This document shows positions 31,003 to 31,968 of a stretch of 31,968 bases of DNA, piece after piece. A program made the position numbers and the translations under genes. The DNA comes from a virus. The stretch covers positions 1-31,968 of IMG/VR virus record IMGVR_UViG_3300027865_000540. The stretch is one strand, 5' to 3'. Position 1 is the first letter of the stretch; each line of letters opens with the position of its first letter. The notes under the pieces were generated by a model. The model made no database searches. It saw only the letters and a list, made by a program, of their open reading frames with translations, and was not told where the DNA came from.

Positions 31003-31180
31003 TTTTCAATCCTTGCTGTGTTAGTTATGCCTAACAATTGTGGACAAAAAATATTTTATTTTTTTAAGTCCTTATCTTGATGTCGATTTATGCGCTGTGG
31101 CCTCTTGTGGATTAACATTTTTCCCTTGACAAAATTCCAACTTTTGGTATAATGCCCTGCATCGGGCAATAATATTCTTC
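31003..31180. other. AT-rich intergenic region with DnaA-box-like sites
   Basis: 178 bases between leftward genes. TGTGGACAA (31039-31047) and TGTGGATTA (31106-31114) each differ by one base from the DnaA box complement TGTGGATAA; between them lies a run of A/T such as ATTTTATTTTTTTAAG. GTTAG/CTAAC at about 31023-31036 is a small palindrome. Could be an origin or regulatory node; no repeats of a typical iteron type seen. Confidence 0.4.
31126..31153 (+). promoter_or_regulatory. Perfect-consensus sigma70 promoter, antisense to the operon
   Basis: TTGACA at 31126-31131, 16-bp spacer, TATAAT at 31148-31153. Immediately after it TGCCC (31153-31157) and GGGCA (31064+100, i.e. 31164-31168) form a palindrome over the predicted start, as an operator would. 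The transcript would run rightward, antisense to the genes from 31181 on. Confidence 0.75.
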
Positions 31181-31378
31181 TTACCTTTTAGTCTTGTTAC
31201 TTTCCTGTGTAAATAATCCTTGTTCCTGTTTTGGTAAGTGTTGTGCCGTAACCACCATTATAACCTCCCAAACCGTAGCTAAATCCTTTTCTCCGCATCT
31301 CGGGCAGTAGTTCACATTCAGGATATATTTACATTTCAGACAAATATATGAACTTTCTGCTGGTCGTAGCTCACTCAT
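31181..31378 (-). CDS. Small zinc-ribbon protein, unknown
   Basis: 65 residues. Two CxxC pairs (CLKC at about 13 and CPRC at about 25) make a classic short zinc ribbon, followed by a hydrophobic segment (TVWEVIMVVTAQHL) and a polar tail. Start overlaps the stop of the upstream gene (ATGA). No function assigned. Confidence 0.6.
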   Translation of the reverse strand: MSELRPAESSYICLKCKYILNVNYCPRCGEKDLATVWEVIMVVTAQHLPKQEQGLFTQESNKTKR

Positions 31379-31590
31379 AGCCTTTTCTTTCTTCTATACT
31401 TCCTCTTAGAATACCCCTCAAGCCACTGTTCCACAAGCTCTGGGTCTGCTTTTGCGAACACATCATCAGAAGTAGCTACGATAGCACCACTGAACCGCTC
31501 TGTGTTCGGTAGTTCCGGGTGGCATCTGTAAACAGTCATAAAAGCCCTAACCTGTAGTGTATCTCTTGGTTTCATAAAGAAGTTCGGCAT
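31375..31590 (-). CDS. Small basic protein, unknown
   Basis: 71 residues from the ATG at 31590, preceded by AAGG six bases upstream; an upstream in-frame GTG at 31605 has no ribosome-binding site. Begins MPNFFMKPRDTLQVRAFMTV and ends in a strongly basic tail (EGYSKRKYRRKKRL). Not recognised. Confidence 0.5.
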   Translation of the reverse strand: MPNFFMKPRDTLQVRAFMTVYRCHPELPNTERFSGAIVATSDDVFAKADPELVEQWLEGYSKRKYRRKKRL

Positions 31591-31598
31591 CTTTCGCC

Positions 31599-31766
31599 TT
31601 AGCACTTATGGTCATAAATACGGTTAATCACTTCAATCTGTTTCTCTGAATATTCCTCTGGCGGGTTATCAATCAAGTCTGCGATGAAATCGACTTCCCA
31701 CTTAGTAAGCTTTTTGCCAAACGAATCAATGTGTTCGACTAATACTTTGGGGTCAAATTCGCTCAT
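31599..31766 (-). CDS. Small acidic protein, unknown
   Basis: 55 residues from the ATG at 31766, with GAGG seven bases upstream (MSEFDPKVLVEHIDSFGKKL...). Predicted helical. Ends in HKC just before the next gene's ribosome-binding site. Too small to assign. Confidence 0.55.
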   Translation of the reverse strand: MSEFDPKVLVEHIDSFGKKLTKWEVDFIADLIDNPPEEYSEKQIEVINRIYDHKC

Positions 31767-31774
31767 CTTCTACC

Positions 31775-31968
31775 TCACAAGAACTTCGCATTCTTAACCA
31801 ACGCCATAACAGCGGCCCGAGTACAGCCAGCCTGATACCAGGCCCGGATATCTTTCTTCTGTGGCGGCTTAATCAGCCTAACGCTACGAACAAACGGCTT
31901 GATGGAGCGAGCCAGTTTCAAACCGCCATCATGCCCCGGGAAAAACCTTTTGCCATCCGGAGCATATT
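31775..31968 (-). CDS. Gene continuing beyond the right edge (C-terminal 64 residues visible)
   Basis: The minus-strand frame is open from the edge to a TGA at 31775-31777. Visible residues include YAPDGKRFFPGHDGGLKLAR, then IRAWYQAGCTRAAVMALVKN. The basic, helical character of the end resembles small DNA-binding proteins, but the start is missing and no family is recognised. Confidence 0.55.
   Translation of the reverse strand, partial: YAPDGKRFFPGHDGGLKLARSIKPFVRSVRLIKPPQKKDIRAWYQAGCTRAAVMALVKNAKFL

Noticed and set aside
1-31968. CRISPR array or tRNA gene
   Set aside because: No regularly spaced repeats and no cloverleaf with a T-loop seen by eye; a tRNA scan would be decisive.

Overview
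The window is part of a tailed double-stranded DNA phage (Caudoviricetes) or prophage. The morphogenesis genes run leftward in the order small terminase, large terminase, portal, scaffold, major capsid protein, head-tail adaptor, nozzle-like protein, fibre and ejection-type proteins. No tape-measure, tail-tube or tail-assembly-chaperone gene is visible. The last genes are long Ala/Gln/Glu-rich proteins of the kind podoviruses eject, so a short-tailed (podovirus-like) virion is the best inference. The host is not shown directly. A lipoprotein spanin candidate and an entericidin-like lipoprotein favour a Gram-negative host. The fibronectin-III-like and LamG modules in virion proteins resemble those of secreted proteins in Planctomycetes/Phycisphaerae and other PVC bacteria, which is suggestive only.

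Layout. (1) 1-23624, minus strand: packaging and virion genes, tightly packed, mostly with AAGGA/GGAG ribosome-binding sites and TAATG or ATGA junctions. An AP2/HNH homing endonuclease sits at 2717-3238. Intrinsic terminators lie just before the portal gene and just before the tail-connector block, with no room for a promoter after them, so they probably act as leaky attenuators that set gene dosage. (2) 23625-24849: about 1.2 kb without a convincing gene, between the divergent operons. It carries a perfect DnaA box, a 20-bp-period direct repeat and palindromes. (3) 24850-29166, plus strand: small accessory genes comprising an entericidin-like lipoprotein, several tiny unknowns, a zinc-finger protein, a short C5-cytosine methyltransferase, a serine recombinase and a Lar-like protein. 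They are driven by at least two sigma70-type promoters. (4) 29228-31968, minus strand: lysis and small-gene operon with a spanin-like lipoprotein, a NinG/Rap-like HNH protein and small zinc-ribbon proteins. It converges on the plus operon at a terminator at 29165-29209 and enters from beyond the right edge.

The most unusual element is the roughly 120-nt leader at 25105-25225. It follows a strong promoter and contains two interleaved long inverted repeats (10 bp perfect, and 16 bp with wobbles) that together would form a pseudoknot directly upstream of a ribosome-binding site. I could not match it to a known riboswitch class from memory. A second point of interest is a perfect-consensus sigma70 promoter at 31126-31153 that points antisense into the right-hand operon and has a palindrome over its expected start.
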